From Phycisphaerales bacterium AB-hyl4 (lineage in GTDB: Bacteria; Planctomycetota; Phycisphaerae; Phycisphaerales; Phycisphaeraceae): a stretch of 64,000 nt of DNA. How positions within the stretch are numbered: position 1 is the first letter of the stretch; every line of letters begins with the position of its first letter. The DNA lies in NCBI GenBank assembly GCA_041821185.1, contig JBGUBD010000005.1, forward strand, positions 310,001 through 374,000, given 5' to 3'. The notes beneath the pieces were generated by a model, which was not told the origin of the DNA, did no database searches, and saw only the letters and a list, made by a program, of their open reading frames with translations. Below are positions 25,260 through 32,642 of this stretch, piece by piece. A program made the translations under genes and the position numbers.

Positions 25260-25305
25260 ACAATGATGAACGGATGCACGCCGCACTGAGGGACGGAAAG
25301 ACGCG

Positions 25306-26088
25306 ATGGATCTCGGGATCCTCTTTGGTTTCATCGGGACATGGGTGTTGATCGCCTGGGCCATTCTGGTCGGCGGCGATGTCCGTCCGTTCATCAATCC
25401 TCAGAGTATGATCCTGGTCATTGGTGCTTCGTGCACCGTCATCTTCTTCGCCATCCCCGCCCGCAACATCAAGGGGCTGGTCGGCGTGCTGAAAAAGGCG
25501 TTCTTTCACAGCTCGAAGCCCATCGAGCAGCTTATCGACGATCTGGTTTCCTACGCCGAGGTCGCCCGCCGGGATGGCATTCTCTCGCTGGAGAACACGA
25601 CCAAGGATATTGATGATCCGTTTATTGTTCGCGGCATTCAGATGGCGGTCGACGGCACGGACCCGGAACTGATCGAGCAGATCATGGAAGCCGAGCTTGA
25701 GAACCTCATTGAACGCCACGACGTCGGCCGGGGCATGCTCGACGCGCTGGGCAAGTATGCCCCGGCATTCGGCATGATCGGAACGCTGATCGGCCTGGTG
25801 ATCATGCTCGCCAACCTCGACGACCCCTCGGCCATCGGCCCGGGCATGGCGGTCGCCATTCTCACCACGCTGTACGGTGCGGTGATCGCCAACGCGATCG
25901 CGTTGCCGCTGAGCGACCGCCTTTCCCGCCGATCCAGCGAAGAGGTGCTGTACAAGACGATCATCATCAAGGGTGTGATGGCGATTCAAAGCGGTGACAA
26001 CCCGCGAATCGTTGAACAGAAGCTCCGCACGTTCCTTCCGCCGTCGGCTCGAAGCGAAACCGACGAAGAAGAACGCGACGCGGCGTAG
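25306..26088 (+). CDS. motA: Flagellar stator protein MotA
   Basis: 260 residues with four membrane helices: 5-25, 35-55, about 150-170 (GKYAPAFGMIGTLIGLVIMLA) and 180-200. The proline in the KYAPAFGMIG helix and the charged cytoplasmic loop (SYAEVARRDGILSLE) that touches FliG are present. With MotB it forms the proton channel that drives rotation. First gene of motA-motB-fliL-fliN. Confidence 0.94.
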   Translation: MDLGILFGFIGTWVLIAWAILVGGDVRPFINPQSMILVIGASCTVIFFAIPARNIKGLVGVLKKAFFHSSKPIEQLIDDLVSYAEVARRDGILSLENTTKDIDDPFIVRGIQMAVDGTDPELIEQIMEAELENLIERHDVGRGMLDALGKYAPAFGMIGTLIGLVIMLANLDDPSAIGPGMAVAILTTLYGAVIANAIALPLSDRLSRRSSEEVLYKTIIIKGVMAIQSGDNPRIVEQKLRTFLPPSARSETDEEERDAA

Positions 26089-26097
26089 GGATAAGCC

Positions 26098-26172
26098 ATG
26101 ACAAGATGACAGGGTGAAAAGGTGACCGAAGCGATGTCACCCCCTCACCCCCTCGCCTTGTCACCTTGTCAT
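26098..26172. repeat. Octamer-word hairpin between motA and motB
   Basis: Left arm 26098-26126 has words ATGACAAG, ATGACAGG, GTGAAAAG, GTGACC. The right arm 26135-26172 is the complementary array ending CACCTTGTCAT. It ends 8 nt before the motB ATG and occupies the place where a Shine-Dalgarno sequence would be expected. Confidence 0.85.
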
Positions 26173-26180
26173 CCGAAACC

Positions 26181-26933
26181 ATGGCCAAGCGCAAGAAAAA
26201 ACAGGAAGAAGGCGCGCCGCTGTGGGTTTTGACCTACGGCGACATGATGTCCCTGTTGCTGGTCTTCTTCATCATGCTGGTCGCCCTGTCGGAAATCCCC
26301 GAGCAGGATCGCTTCAAATCCATCATGGAAGAGATCAAGCAGGCGTTCGGCATGCACGGCGGCGGCGGTAAACTGCCCACCGACGAAGACCCCGAACTCT
26401 CGCTGATACAGATACTTGAGCAGGTTCAGCTACAGCAGCAACGCGAGCCCGAACGCTCCAACGTCGACGACCCGGGCATCGACGGCCGGGACACCCAGGT
26501 GACGCAGGTCCGAGAAGGTCTGCGATTTCTTGTCGGCGGACATGTCACGTTCGAGCCCGGATCGGCCGATCTAACAGATATGGCCCGGCGTCAACTGCGC
26601 CAGGTCGCCGACCTGACGCGCGGCTACGAGAACATCATCGAGCTGCGCGGACACGCCGCCGCCAGCGAGCGAGAGCTCGTCGGCAGACCGGGTGACACGT
26701 TCGGCGACCTCTGGCTGCTCAGTTACGCGCGGGCCCACGCGGTGATGCAGTATCTCACCAGCGACGAGGTCGGCATCCGGTGGGACCGCATCCGCCTGAT
26801 CGGGAACGCCGACCGCGAGCCGCTGGTTCAGCGCCGCTACGCAGGGCATCAGACCCAGCCCAACCGCCGGGTCGAAGTGCTTGTCACTGAATCACTTGTC
26901 GCCGAGTTCACGGAACCGAGCTCGGCCAACTAG
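26181..26933 (+). CDS. motB: Flagellar stator protein MotB
   Basis: 250 residues. The single helix WVLTYGDMMSLLLVFFIML carries the essential proton-binding Asp at residue 21. The C-terminal OmpA-like peptidoglycan-binding domain is recognisable (IIELRGHAAASERE ... RIRLIGNADREPLV ... NRRVEVLV). The ATG at 26181 is chosen over an in-frame TTG at 26166 inside the repeat arm. No Shine-Dalgarno sequence is visible because the octamer hairpin abuts the start; coupling to motA is unlikely across 92 bp. Confidence 0.93.
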   Translation: MAKRKKKQEEGAPLWVLTYGDMMSLLLVFFIMLVALSEIPEQDRFKSIMEEIKQAFGMHGGGGKLPTDEDPELSLIQILEQVQLQQQREPERSNVDDPGIDGRDTQVTQVREGLRFLVGGHVTFEPGSADLTDMARRQLRQVADLTRGYENIIELRGHAAASERELVGRPGDTFGDLWLLSYARAHAVMQYLTSDEVGIRWDRIRLIGNADREPLVQRRYAGHQTQPNRRVEVLVTESLVAEFTEPSSAN

Positions 26934-26979
26934 CATGGACGCCGGCCGCGACCGCTTGTGATCGAAAGACAGACCCGCC

Positions 26980-27501
26980 ATGCCGGAGACTGAAGCCAAA
27001 ACCGAAGAATCGCCCAAGGGCGGCTTTTCACTCAAGACGGTGCTCGTGCTCGTCGCCATCCTCGCGCTGGAAGCCGCTGCCATCTCGGCGGTGTTCCTGC
27101 TCAGTGGTGGGCCGGAAGACGCCCGCGCCGCCGGTGCCGCGGAGGACGAGGCCGCCCTCGCCGAGCAGCCCGTCGAGGTGCTCGTCATCGCGGACAAATT
27201 CCAGAACACCCGCACGGGACGGTCGTACCTTTACGACACGGAAGTTTACATCGTCACGCAGCGCCGCTGGCGTGGCTCGGTCGAGCAGCGGATTGACTCG
27301 ATGGAGGCGCAGCTCACCAGCGACGTGGCGACCATCTTCCGCCGTGCCGAGCCGGCTCATCTGCTTGAACCGGAGCTGGCCACACTCACCCGCCAGCTCG
27401 AAGCGGCGATGAACCGTCGGCTGGGCAAGGACGAAGAAGGCGAACCGCTGGTGCAGGAAGTGCTTATCCGCAAACTCATGCGCTTCCGCGGGGATCTCTA
27501 A
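26980..27501 (+). CDS. fliL: FliL-like flagellar basal body-associated protein
   Basis: 173 residues. One membrane helix at about 19-42 (TVLVLVAILALEAAAISAVFLL), then a periplasmic domain with the FliL-like pattern (QRIDSMEAQLTSDVATIFRR...LATLTRQLEAAMNRRLG...VQEVLIRKLMRF). FliL surrounds the stator units and stabilises them. Sequence similarity is moderate, but order after motAB supports the call. Confidence 0.82.
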   Translation: MPETEAKTEESPKGGFSLKTVLVLVAILALEAAAISAVFLLSGGPEDARAAGAAEDEAALAEQPVEVLVIADKFQNTRTGRSYLYDTEVYIVTQRRWRGSVEQRIDSMEAQLTSDVATIFRRAEPAHLLEPELATLTRQLEAAMNRRLGKDEEGEPLVQEVLIRKLMRFRGDL

Positions 27502-27581
27502 TGTCTCCCTCGCCGGGAGTGAAATCGAAGTCTGTTACACTGCCTGCCAACCTTTAACGCAATACGCACGCGAGGACGATC

Positions 27582-28109
27582 ATGGCCGATCAACCCCAGG
27601 GCAAGGACACGCCCGACCAGCCCGACACGTCACAACCGGCACAGTCGGTACAGCCGGGCGCCGATGCCAACGCGAACGACGACGCATCGGTCGACGAAGC
27701 GCTCGAAGCGGCCAGCGCTTCGCTGGATGAGCTGAAGCAGACGGTTGAGGCGTCTGCGGGCGCGCAGGACCCTGCAGATGAAGCTGCCGAGGCGGGCGAT
27801 GAGCCTTCGGGCACGAGCCTCGACCTGCTTGGCGACGTCGATCTGGATGTGATGATCGAGCTTGGCCGAACGGAGATGCTCGTTGAAGACGTGCTGAAGT
27901 TGCAGGCCGGCAGCGTGGTGGAACTGGACAAGCTCGCGGGCGATCCGGTGGACGTATACGTCAACGGCCGACTGGTCGCGCGTGGCGAGGTACTGGTGCT
28001 CAACGACAATTTTTGTATTCGCATCAGCGAAGTGCTCGCCGACCTTGAGCAGGAAGCCGAGGCCGCGGTCGAAGCGCAGCAGGCCGGTGCTACGTCGGAC
28101 GCGAGTTAG
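27582..28109 (+). CDS. fliN: Flagellar motor switch protein FliN
   Basis: 175 residues. The first ~85 are acidic and disordered. The SpoA (surface presentation of antigens) domain follows: [73 protein letters not shown]. FliN forms the bottom of the C-ring and normally pairs with FliM. It comes directly after fliL; the fliM gene usually found between them is absent. GAGGA precedes the ATG. Confidence 0.92.
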   Translation: MADQPQGKDTPDQPDTSQPAQSVQPGADANANDDASVDEALEAASASLDELKQTVEASAGAQDPADEAAEAGDEPSGTSLDLLGDVDLDVMIELGRTEMLVEDVLKLQAGSVVELDKLAGDPVDVYVNGRLVARGEVLVLNDNFCIRISEVLADLEQEAEAAVEAQQAGATSDAS

Positions 28110-28332
28110 GTTGCGTCCGGTTTTACCCGCGCATTCGCGCGCTGAACATCGTTCTATTGTTTTCTGAATAACAAATTACAGTTCCACCCCCGCTTCGCGC
28201 CGATAGTGACGACAGCGCGGCAATTGTTGCGCGGTCCCGTCGCGAGCGGAGCTCGTGCGATGGGGGGGAATTGAGTTGGAACACCGACGCAGGATGCGTC
28301 GGTAGAAGTCACCGGCCATGGAGGGCCGAACG
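28110..28332. other. Intergenic region fliN-fliO with hairpins
   Basis: About 220 bp. It holds a short inverted repeat CCGACGC (28284-28290) with GCGTCGG (28296-28302), and loosely complementary outer segments (GTTCCACCCCC near 28181 and GGGGGGAATTGAGTTGGAAC near 28263), suggesting a degenerate long hairpin. No gene seen. Confidence 0.35.
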
Positions 28333-29265
28333 GTGCACGCGTGGAACTACAGCCTCGCTTTGGCCGTCGCGCTGTTGATCAGCAGCGCGGCCGTGTTGGC
28401 CGATGCGCCGGCCCGGCCCGCCTCGGCCAACGATGGCGCGGCCATGTCCGTCGACGCCGACACGCAAGCCGACACCAACACACGCGATGACAACGCCGAC
28501 AACGCGGCCCCTGCCCGCCGCGACCTTTCCGATCTGGCGCGATCCCTCGCCGAGCGACGTAACACTGCCTCAACCGATGATCGCGACGCCGACGACCGCG
28601 CCGCCCCCGCCCGGCAGTCGATTCTTGCGCCGACGGACAATGACGAATCGTCCGACACTGCCGACGCCGCCGCAGCCTCGCGCGAGGACGAAAGCCTCGG
28701 CACGCCGAGCACGCGCACCAGCGAAGGCGGTTCGAGCGGCGTCTTCAGCGGTACGGGGTCGGCAACGCTCAACACGCTCACCGCGCTGGGCATTGTCATC
28801 GGCCTGATCCTCTTCCTCCGCTGGGCGTGGACCAAGCTCTCCGGCCAACCCACCGTCCGACCCAGCCCCGTCATCGAAGTGCTCGCACGCACGCCCGTCG
28901 CACCACGCAACCACATCCTCATTGTCCGTATCGGCAACCGCGTGCTCATCGTCGGCGACTCCGCCAACGGCCTGCGAACCCTCGCCAACGTTGACGACCC
29001 CGAAGAGATCGCCGACCTGCTCACGGCCGTCACCGCCTCGCGGGAAACCTCTGTCACCAAAGGCTTCAGCCAACTGCTCGGCCGATTCCACGGCGACTAC
29101 GACGCCCCCACAGCCGATGCCGACGGCGTCGGCTCGCCCACCGACTTCCGCTTCGACGACGAAGGCGGCGACCGCAGCGAACACCTCGTCGACCGCGCCC
29201 GCGACTCGGTCAGCAGCCTCATGTCCCGCCTGCGCGTCATGTCGGGGAAAGGGGGCGACTCGTGA
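28333..29265 (+). CDS. fliO: Flagellar biosynthetic protein FliO
   Basis: 310 residues. I choose the GTG at 28333, in frame with an upstream ATG at 28318, because GGAGG (28320-28324) then sits 8 nt before it and the product starts with a signal peptide (YSLALAVALLISSAAVLADA). A disordered Asp/Ala/Arg-rich stretch follows, then a membrane helix about 150-170 (TLNTLTALGIVIGLILFLRWAW) and the cytoplasmic FliO domain (PVIEVLARTPVAPRNHILIVRIGNRVLIVGDS). FliO helps assemble the FliP ring. Its stop overlaps fliP (GTGA). Confidence 0.85.
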   Translation: MHAWNYSLALAVALLISSAAVLADAPARPASANDGAAMSVDADTQADTNTRDDNADNAAPARRDLSDLARSLAERRNTASTDDRDADDRAAPARQSILAPTDNDESSDTADAAAASREDESLGTPSTRTSEGGSSGVFSGTGSATLNTLTALGIVIGLILFLRWAWTKLSGQPTVRPSPVIEVLARTPVAPRNHILIVRIGNRVLIVGDSANGLRTLANVDDPEEIADLLTAVTASRETSVTKGFSQLLGRFHGDYDAPTADADGVGSPTDFRFDDEGGDRSEHLVDRARDSVSSLMSRLRVMSGKGGDS

Positions 29266-30140
29266 AACCGTTTCGCCTTTCGAGCTTCGAGTTTCGCGTC
29301 GGCTTTATGCTGGTGATGCTGCTTTGCATGTTGGCCTTGCCAACCGTGGCGATCGCGCAAGACGGGGGCGATGGCAATCTCGATCCGTTCAACCCGCTGT
29401 CCATCCTCGAAAACGCATCGCGGGCGCTGCCCATCGACGGCGGCGAAGCTGGTGCCGACGGCGAAGGCGGCACGACCCTCTCCGCCACGCTCTCGATCAT
29501 GCTGCTGCTGTCGGTGCTCTCGCTTGCGCCGGCCATCCTCGTGATGTGCACCAGCTTCACGCGCATCGTCGTCGTGCTCGCCCTGCTCCGCCAGGCCATC
29601 GGCACGCAGGCGCTGCCGCCGTCGCAGGTGATCGTCGGCCTGTCGCTGTTCATGACCTTCCTCGTCATGGCGCCGACGTTCGAACGCATCAACACCAACG
29701 CGCTTCAGCCGTTGCAGAACAACGAGATCGGCGAGATGGAAGCGTGGGAGGCCGCCAAGCAGCCGGTGCGCGATTTCATGTTCGACCAGATCGAATATGC
29801 GGGCAACTGGGACAATCTTTACATGATCCTCAACTACCGGGGCATCGACACCTCCGAGCCGGAGAACCTGCGGCGGGCGGATGTGGACATGCTCTCGCTG
29901 ATCCCCGCATTCGTGCTCAGCGAGTTGAAGGTCGCGTTCCTCATCGGCTTTCGTCTTTACCTGCCGTTTCTGATTATCGACATGGTGGTCGCGAGCGTGC
30001 TGATTTCGATGGGCATGCTGATGCTGCCGCCGATTCTCATCAGCCTGCCGTTCAAGCTGCTGCTGTTTGTGCTCGTGGACGGGTGGATGCTCGTCGCGGG
30101 CAACCTGCTCAACAGTTTCGCGGTGCCGGGGGTGACGTAG
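29262..30140 (+). CDS. fliP: Flagellar biosynthetic protein FliP
   Basis: 292 residues. Cleavable signal peptide (FMLVMLLCMLALPTVAIAQ), then four helices with the family motifs LAPAILVMCTSFTRIVVVLALLRQAIG, PSQVIVGLSLFMTFLVMAPTF, LIPAFVLSELKVAFLIGFRLYLPFLIIDMVVASVLISMGM. FliP is the main subunit of the export gate core. The start is a GTG (29262) after AAAGGGGG. Residues 4-13 are encoded by four 7-nt words of the same type as the intergenic repeats (29271-29298). Confidence 0.94.
   Translation: MKPFRLSSFEFRVGFMLVMLLCMLALPTVAIAQDGGDGNLDPFNPLSILENASRALPIDGGEAGADGEGGTTLSATLSIMLLLSVLSLAPAILVMCTSFTRIVVVLALLRQAIGTQALPPSQVIVGLSLFMTFLVMAPTFERINTNALQPLQNNEIGEMEAWEAAKQPVRDFMFDQIEYAGNWDNLYMILNYRGIDTSEPENLRRADVDMLSLIPAFVLSELKVAFLIGFRLYLPFLIIDMVVASVLISMGMLMLPPILISLPFKLLLFVLVDGWMLVAGNLLNSFAVPGVT
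29271..29298 (+). repeat. Heptamer words inside fliP signal-peptide coding region
   Basis: Four consecutive words: TTTCGCC, TTTCGAG, CTTCGAG, TTTCGCG. They match the arms at 14371, 41033 and 49521 and encode the n-region FRLSSFEFRV. Confidence 0.6.
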
Positions 30141-30162
30141 CTTTGCGTAAGAGGAATATGCG

Positions 30163-30417
30163 ATGAACGTGGACCAGGCCAGTGACATGTTGCGCGAAGC
30201 GTTGGGGCTGATGCTGATGCTCAGCTTTCCGATCCTCGCGGCGGCGCTGATGATCGGCCTGACGGTCAGCATCGCGCAAGCGGTCACGCAGGTGCAGGAA
30301 CAGACGCTCAGCTTCGTGCCCAAAATCGTGGGCATGGTCATCGTCGCGATCCTGATGATGCCCTGGATGATGCTGCAGATACTCAACTTCGCGGAACGGA
30401 TGTTCGCGGGGTATTGA
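30163..30417 (+). CDS. fliQ: Flagellar biosynthetic protein FliQ
   Basis: 84 residues, two membrane helices (LGLMLMLSFPILAAALMIGLTVSIAQAVTQVQEQTLSFVPKIVGMVIVAILMMPWMM). FliQ is part of the FliPQR helical gate. GAGG lies about 10 nt upstream of the ATG. An octamer-word hairpin separates it from fliR. Confidence 0.94.
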   Translation: MNVDQASDMLREALGLMLMLSFPILAAALMIGLTVSIAQAVTQVQEQTLSFVPKIVGMVIVAILMMPWMMLQILNFAERMFAGY

Positions 30418-30427
30418 AGGAGGGAAG

Positions 30428-30520
30428 GGTGACAAGGTGACAGGATGGCAAGGTGACAAGGTGATCGGCAGATGCGTCACCCCCTCACCCCACTCACCCC
30501 CTCACCATGTCACCTTGTCA
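30428..30520. repeat. Octamer-word hairpin between fliQ and fliR
   Basis: Left arm 30428-30466 has GGTGACAA, GGTGACAG, GATGGCAA, GGTGACAA, GGTGATC. The right arm 30476-30520 carries complementary CACC/TGTCA words ending CACCTTGTCA. Same word family as 26098-26172. Confidence 0.87.
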
Positions 30521-30540
30521 AACCATGGAGGACCAACTGA

Positions 30541-31347
30541 TTGATCGCCGACTTGCGACCTCTGCTCGATCATCTGCCTGCGTGGTTGCTGGTGCTGTTT
30601 CGGCTCACCGGCATCTTTCTGCTTGCGCCGGTGCTCGGCAGCCCCGCGATTCTGCGGCAGGTCAAGGTCTTCCTTGTGCTCGGCCTGTCACTATGCGTCT
30701 ACCCGATGCTGCTCGATCCCAGCCGACCGTCGGCGGCGTTGATCTCACCGTTGATCGGAACGGAGCCGGCGTTGCTCGGCCTCGTGGCGGCGATCGGACT
30801 GGAACTGGCCATCGGCCTGGCGATCGGCTACTGCGCGAGCCTGCCGTTGATCGCCATGCAGATCGGCGGACAGCTCATCGATCAGCAGGTCTTCCCCGGC
30901 TCGGCGGGCGTGTTCAACCCCGACCTCAACGAACAATCCACCATCATGGGCGAAATGCTGTTCCTCACAGCCCTGGCGGTGTTCGTCATCCTCGGCGGCA
31001 TTCAGGCCATGCTCGCAGCGCTCATCGGCAGCTTCGACCACATCCCGCCCGGCGGCTTCACCGACTTCGACTCACTGCTCCAACTGATCATCGGCATGCT
31101 CGCCTCGGCGTTCGAAATCGGCCTGCGCATCGCAGCGCCGCTGCTCGTGCTGATCTTCCTCGAAACGCTGGCCATGGGCTTTATCGCCCGCACCGTGCCG
31201 GGCATCAACATCCTGAGCATCGGCTTTGCCATCCGCACCATCGCCGGCGGCACGGTGCTGGTCATGGGCGTCGGCATCATGATCGGCATCTATGTCGACG
31301 GCTTGCAGGACATGATGCGACGACTGCTCGGCGTCTTCGCCTGGTGA
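30541..31347 (+). CDS. fliR: Flagellar biosynthetic protein FliR
   Basis: 268 residues, six to seven membrane helices, with FRLTGIFLLAPVLGSPAILRQVKVFLVLGLS and PLIAMQIGGQLIDQQVFPGSAGVFNPDLNEQSTIMGEMLFL. The start is a TTG at 30541 with GGAGG (30527-30531) 9 nt upstream; a nearby ATG at 30525 is out of frame. FliR completes the export gate with FliP and FliQ. Confidence 0.92.
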   Translation: MIADLRPLLDHLPAWLLVLFRLTGIFLLAPVLGSPAILRQVKVFLVLGLSLCVYPMLLDPSRPSAALISPLIGTEPALLGLVAAIGLELAIGLAIGYCASLPLIAMQIGGQLIDQQVFPGSAGVFNPDLNEQSTIMGEMLFLTALAVFVILGGIQAMLAALIGSFDHIPPGGFTDFDSLLQLIIGMLASAFEIGLRIAAPLLVLIFLETLAMGFIARTVPGINILSIGFAIRTIAGGTVLVMGVGIMIGIYVDGLQDMMRRLLGVFAW

Positions 31348-31349
31348 AC

Positions 31350-31381
31350 CACTCGAAACTCGAAACTCGAAACCAGAAACC
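31350..31381 (+). repeat. Single-arm heptamer array between fliR and flhB
   Basis: Words ACTCGAA, ACTCGAA, ACTCGAA, ACCAGAA, ACC fill the spacer. It ends 13 nt before the flhB ATG. No facing arm is present. Confidence 0.8.
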
Positions 31382-31394
31382 TTTTTAACGATCG

Positions 31395-32471
31395 ATGGCT
31401 GAAAACAACACCGCTGCTGAAAAAACCGAGCCACCTACGCCGCGCAAGCGGGAGGAGGCCCGCCGCGAAGGGAACGTGCCCAAGAGCACGGACCTCAACG
31501 CGGCCTGCGCGCTGCTTGCAGCCACGGTGCTCATTTATTTGCTCGGCCAGCGCGTGTTCGGCGGACTCAAAGTCTCACTCGAAGTGCTCCTCTCCGGCTC
31601 ACACGCGAGCAATCCCACTCGGCCGGAGGACCTGGGCGCACTGGGCTCGTTCGTATTGCACATTCTCGCGTCGGCGGTGTTGCCGTTGATGATCGCCATC
31701 GGCGCGATCGTGTTGATGGTGGCGGTCGGTCAGGTAGGTTTTCTCGTGACGGTCAAGCCGATCACGCCGAAGCTCAGCAAGCTTTCGCCGATGCGGGGGA
31801 TCAAGAATCTGACAAACGCCCGCGCCGCGATGCGCTTTGTGATGAGCCTGGGCAAGCTGATCGCCATTGCCGCGGTCGCGATGTTTCTGATCTACAACGA
31901 CCTGCCGAAGATCCTCATCCTGCCCGAACTGTCAGCCGGCCAGGCCTTCGCTGCGGCCACGCAGATGACGTTTCTGCTGTCGATCAAGCTGGCGGTGCTG
32001 CTGATCATCCTTGCGATTCTCGACTTCTCGTTTCAACGCTTTCAGCACGAGCGCGAACTGCGTATGAGCAAGCAGGAAGTCAAAGAAGAGATGAAGCGTA
32101 TGGAAGGCGACCCGCTCATGAAGCAGCGTCGCTCGCGCGTCGCCCGCCAGCTTGCCATGCAGCGCACCGCGCAGCAAGTGCCCCAGGCCGACGTGATCGT
32201 GACCAACCCGACGCATTTGGCGATCGCCTTGAAATATGACGCCGAGAGCATGCGTGCGCCGAAAGTCGTCGCAAAGGGGGCTGATTTCCTTGCGATGCGT
32301 ATTCGTCAGATCGGCTCGCTGCATGGCATTCCGATCATCGAACGCAAGCCGCTCGCGCGAGCGCTGTACAGCAGCGTCGACGTGGGGCAGGAAGTCCCGC
32401 CAGAGCACTACACCGCCGTGGCGGAAATCATGGCTTACGTCTATCGACTGAGCGGGCGCAAGAGCGCGTGA
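31395..32471 (+). CDS. flhB: Flagellar export switch protein FlhB
   Basis: 358 residues. N-terminal EKTEPPTPRKREEARREGNVPKS is the family start, followed by four membrane helices and the cytoplasmic domain with the autocleavage site Asn271-Pro272-Thr273-His274 (DVIVTNPTHLAIALKYD). Cleavage after the Asn allows the switch from hook to filament export under FliK control. No Shine-Dalgarno sequence is seen; the heptamer array lies just upstream. Confidence 0.95.
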   Translation: MAENNTAAEKTEPPTPRKREEARREGNVPKSTDLNAACALLAATVLIYLLGQRVFGGLKVSLEVLLSGSHASNPTRPEDLGALGSFVLHILASAVLPLMIAIGAIVLMVAVGQVGFLVTVKPITPKLSKLSPMRGIKNLTNARAAMRFVMSLGKLIAIAAVAMFLIYNDLPKILILPELSAGQAFAAATQMTFLLSIKLAVLLIILAILDFSFQRFQHERELRMSKQEVKEEMKRMEGDPLMKQRRSRVARQLAMQRTAQQVPQADVIVTNPTHLAIALKYDAESMRAPKVVAKGADFLAMRIRQIGSLHGIPIIERKPLARALYSSVDVGQEVPPEHYTAVAEIMAYVYRLSGRKSA

Positions 32472-32483
32472 ACGGACGGGAAA

Positions 32484-32619
32484 GCCACGAAGACACGAAG
32501 GGGATGAAGGAGTCACGAAGTGAAAAAGAAAATAAATATTGGCAGCGATAATTCAGTTGTAACAACTGTTCCTCTGCCTTTCTTCGTGTTTTCTTCGCCC
32601 CCTTCGTGTCTTCGTGGCT
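32484..32619. repeat. Octamer-word hairpin between flhB and flhA with AT-rich core
   Basis: Left arm 32484-32521 (CACGAAGA, CACGAAGG, GATGAAGG, CACGAAGT words) faces right arm 32577-32619 (TTCGTGTT, TTCTTCGC, CTTCGTGT, CTTCGTGG). The outermost pairing is long. The 55-nt core is AT-rich and contains its own hairpin CAGTTG-TAA-CAACTG (32554-32568). Confidence 0.87.
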
Positions 32620-32642
32620 AACCCGATCGACAAGCACCAACC

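Noticed and set aside
28318..28332. ATG at 28318 as the fliO start
   Set aside because: It overlaps GGAGG, which is correctly spaced for the in-frame GTG at 28333, and the GTG start gives the signal peptide directly.
31350..31381. Regular short repeats resembling a CRISPR array
   Set aside because: Units are 7-8 nt with no unique spacers, and no cas gene is present; these are word arrays, not CRISPR.
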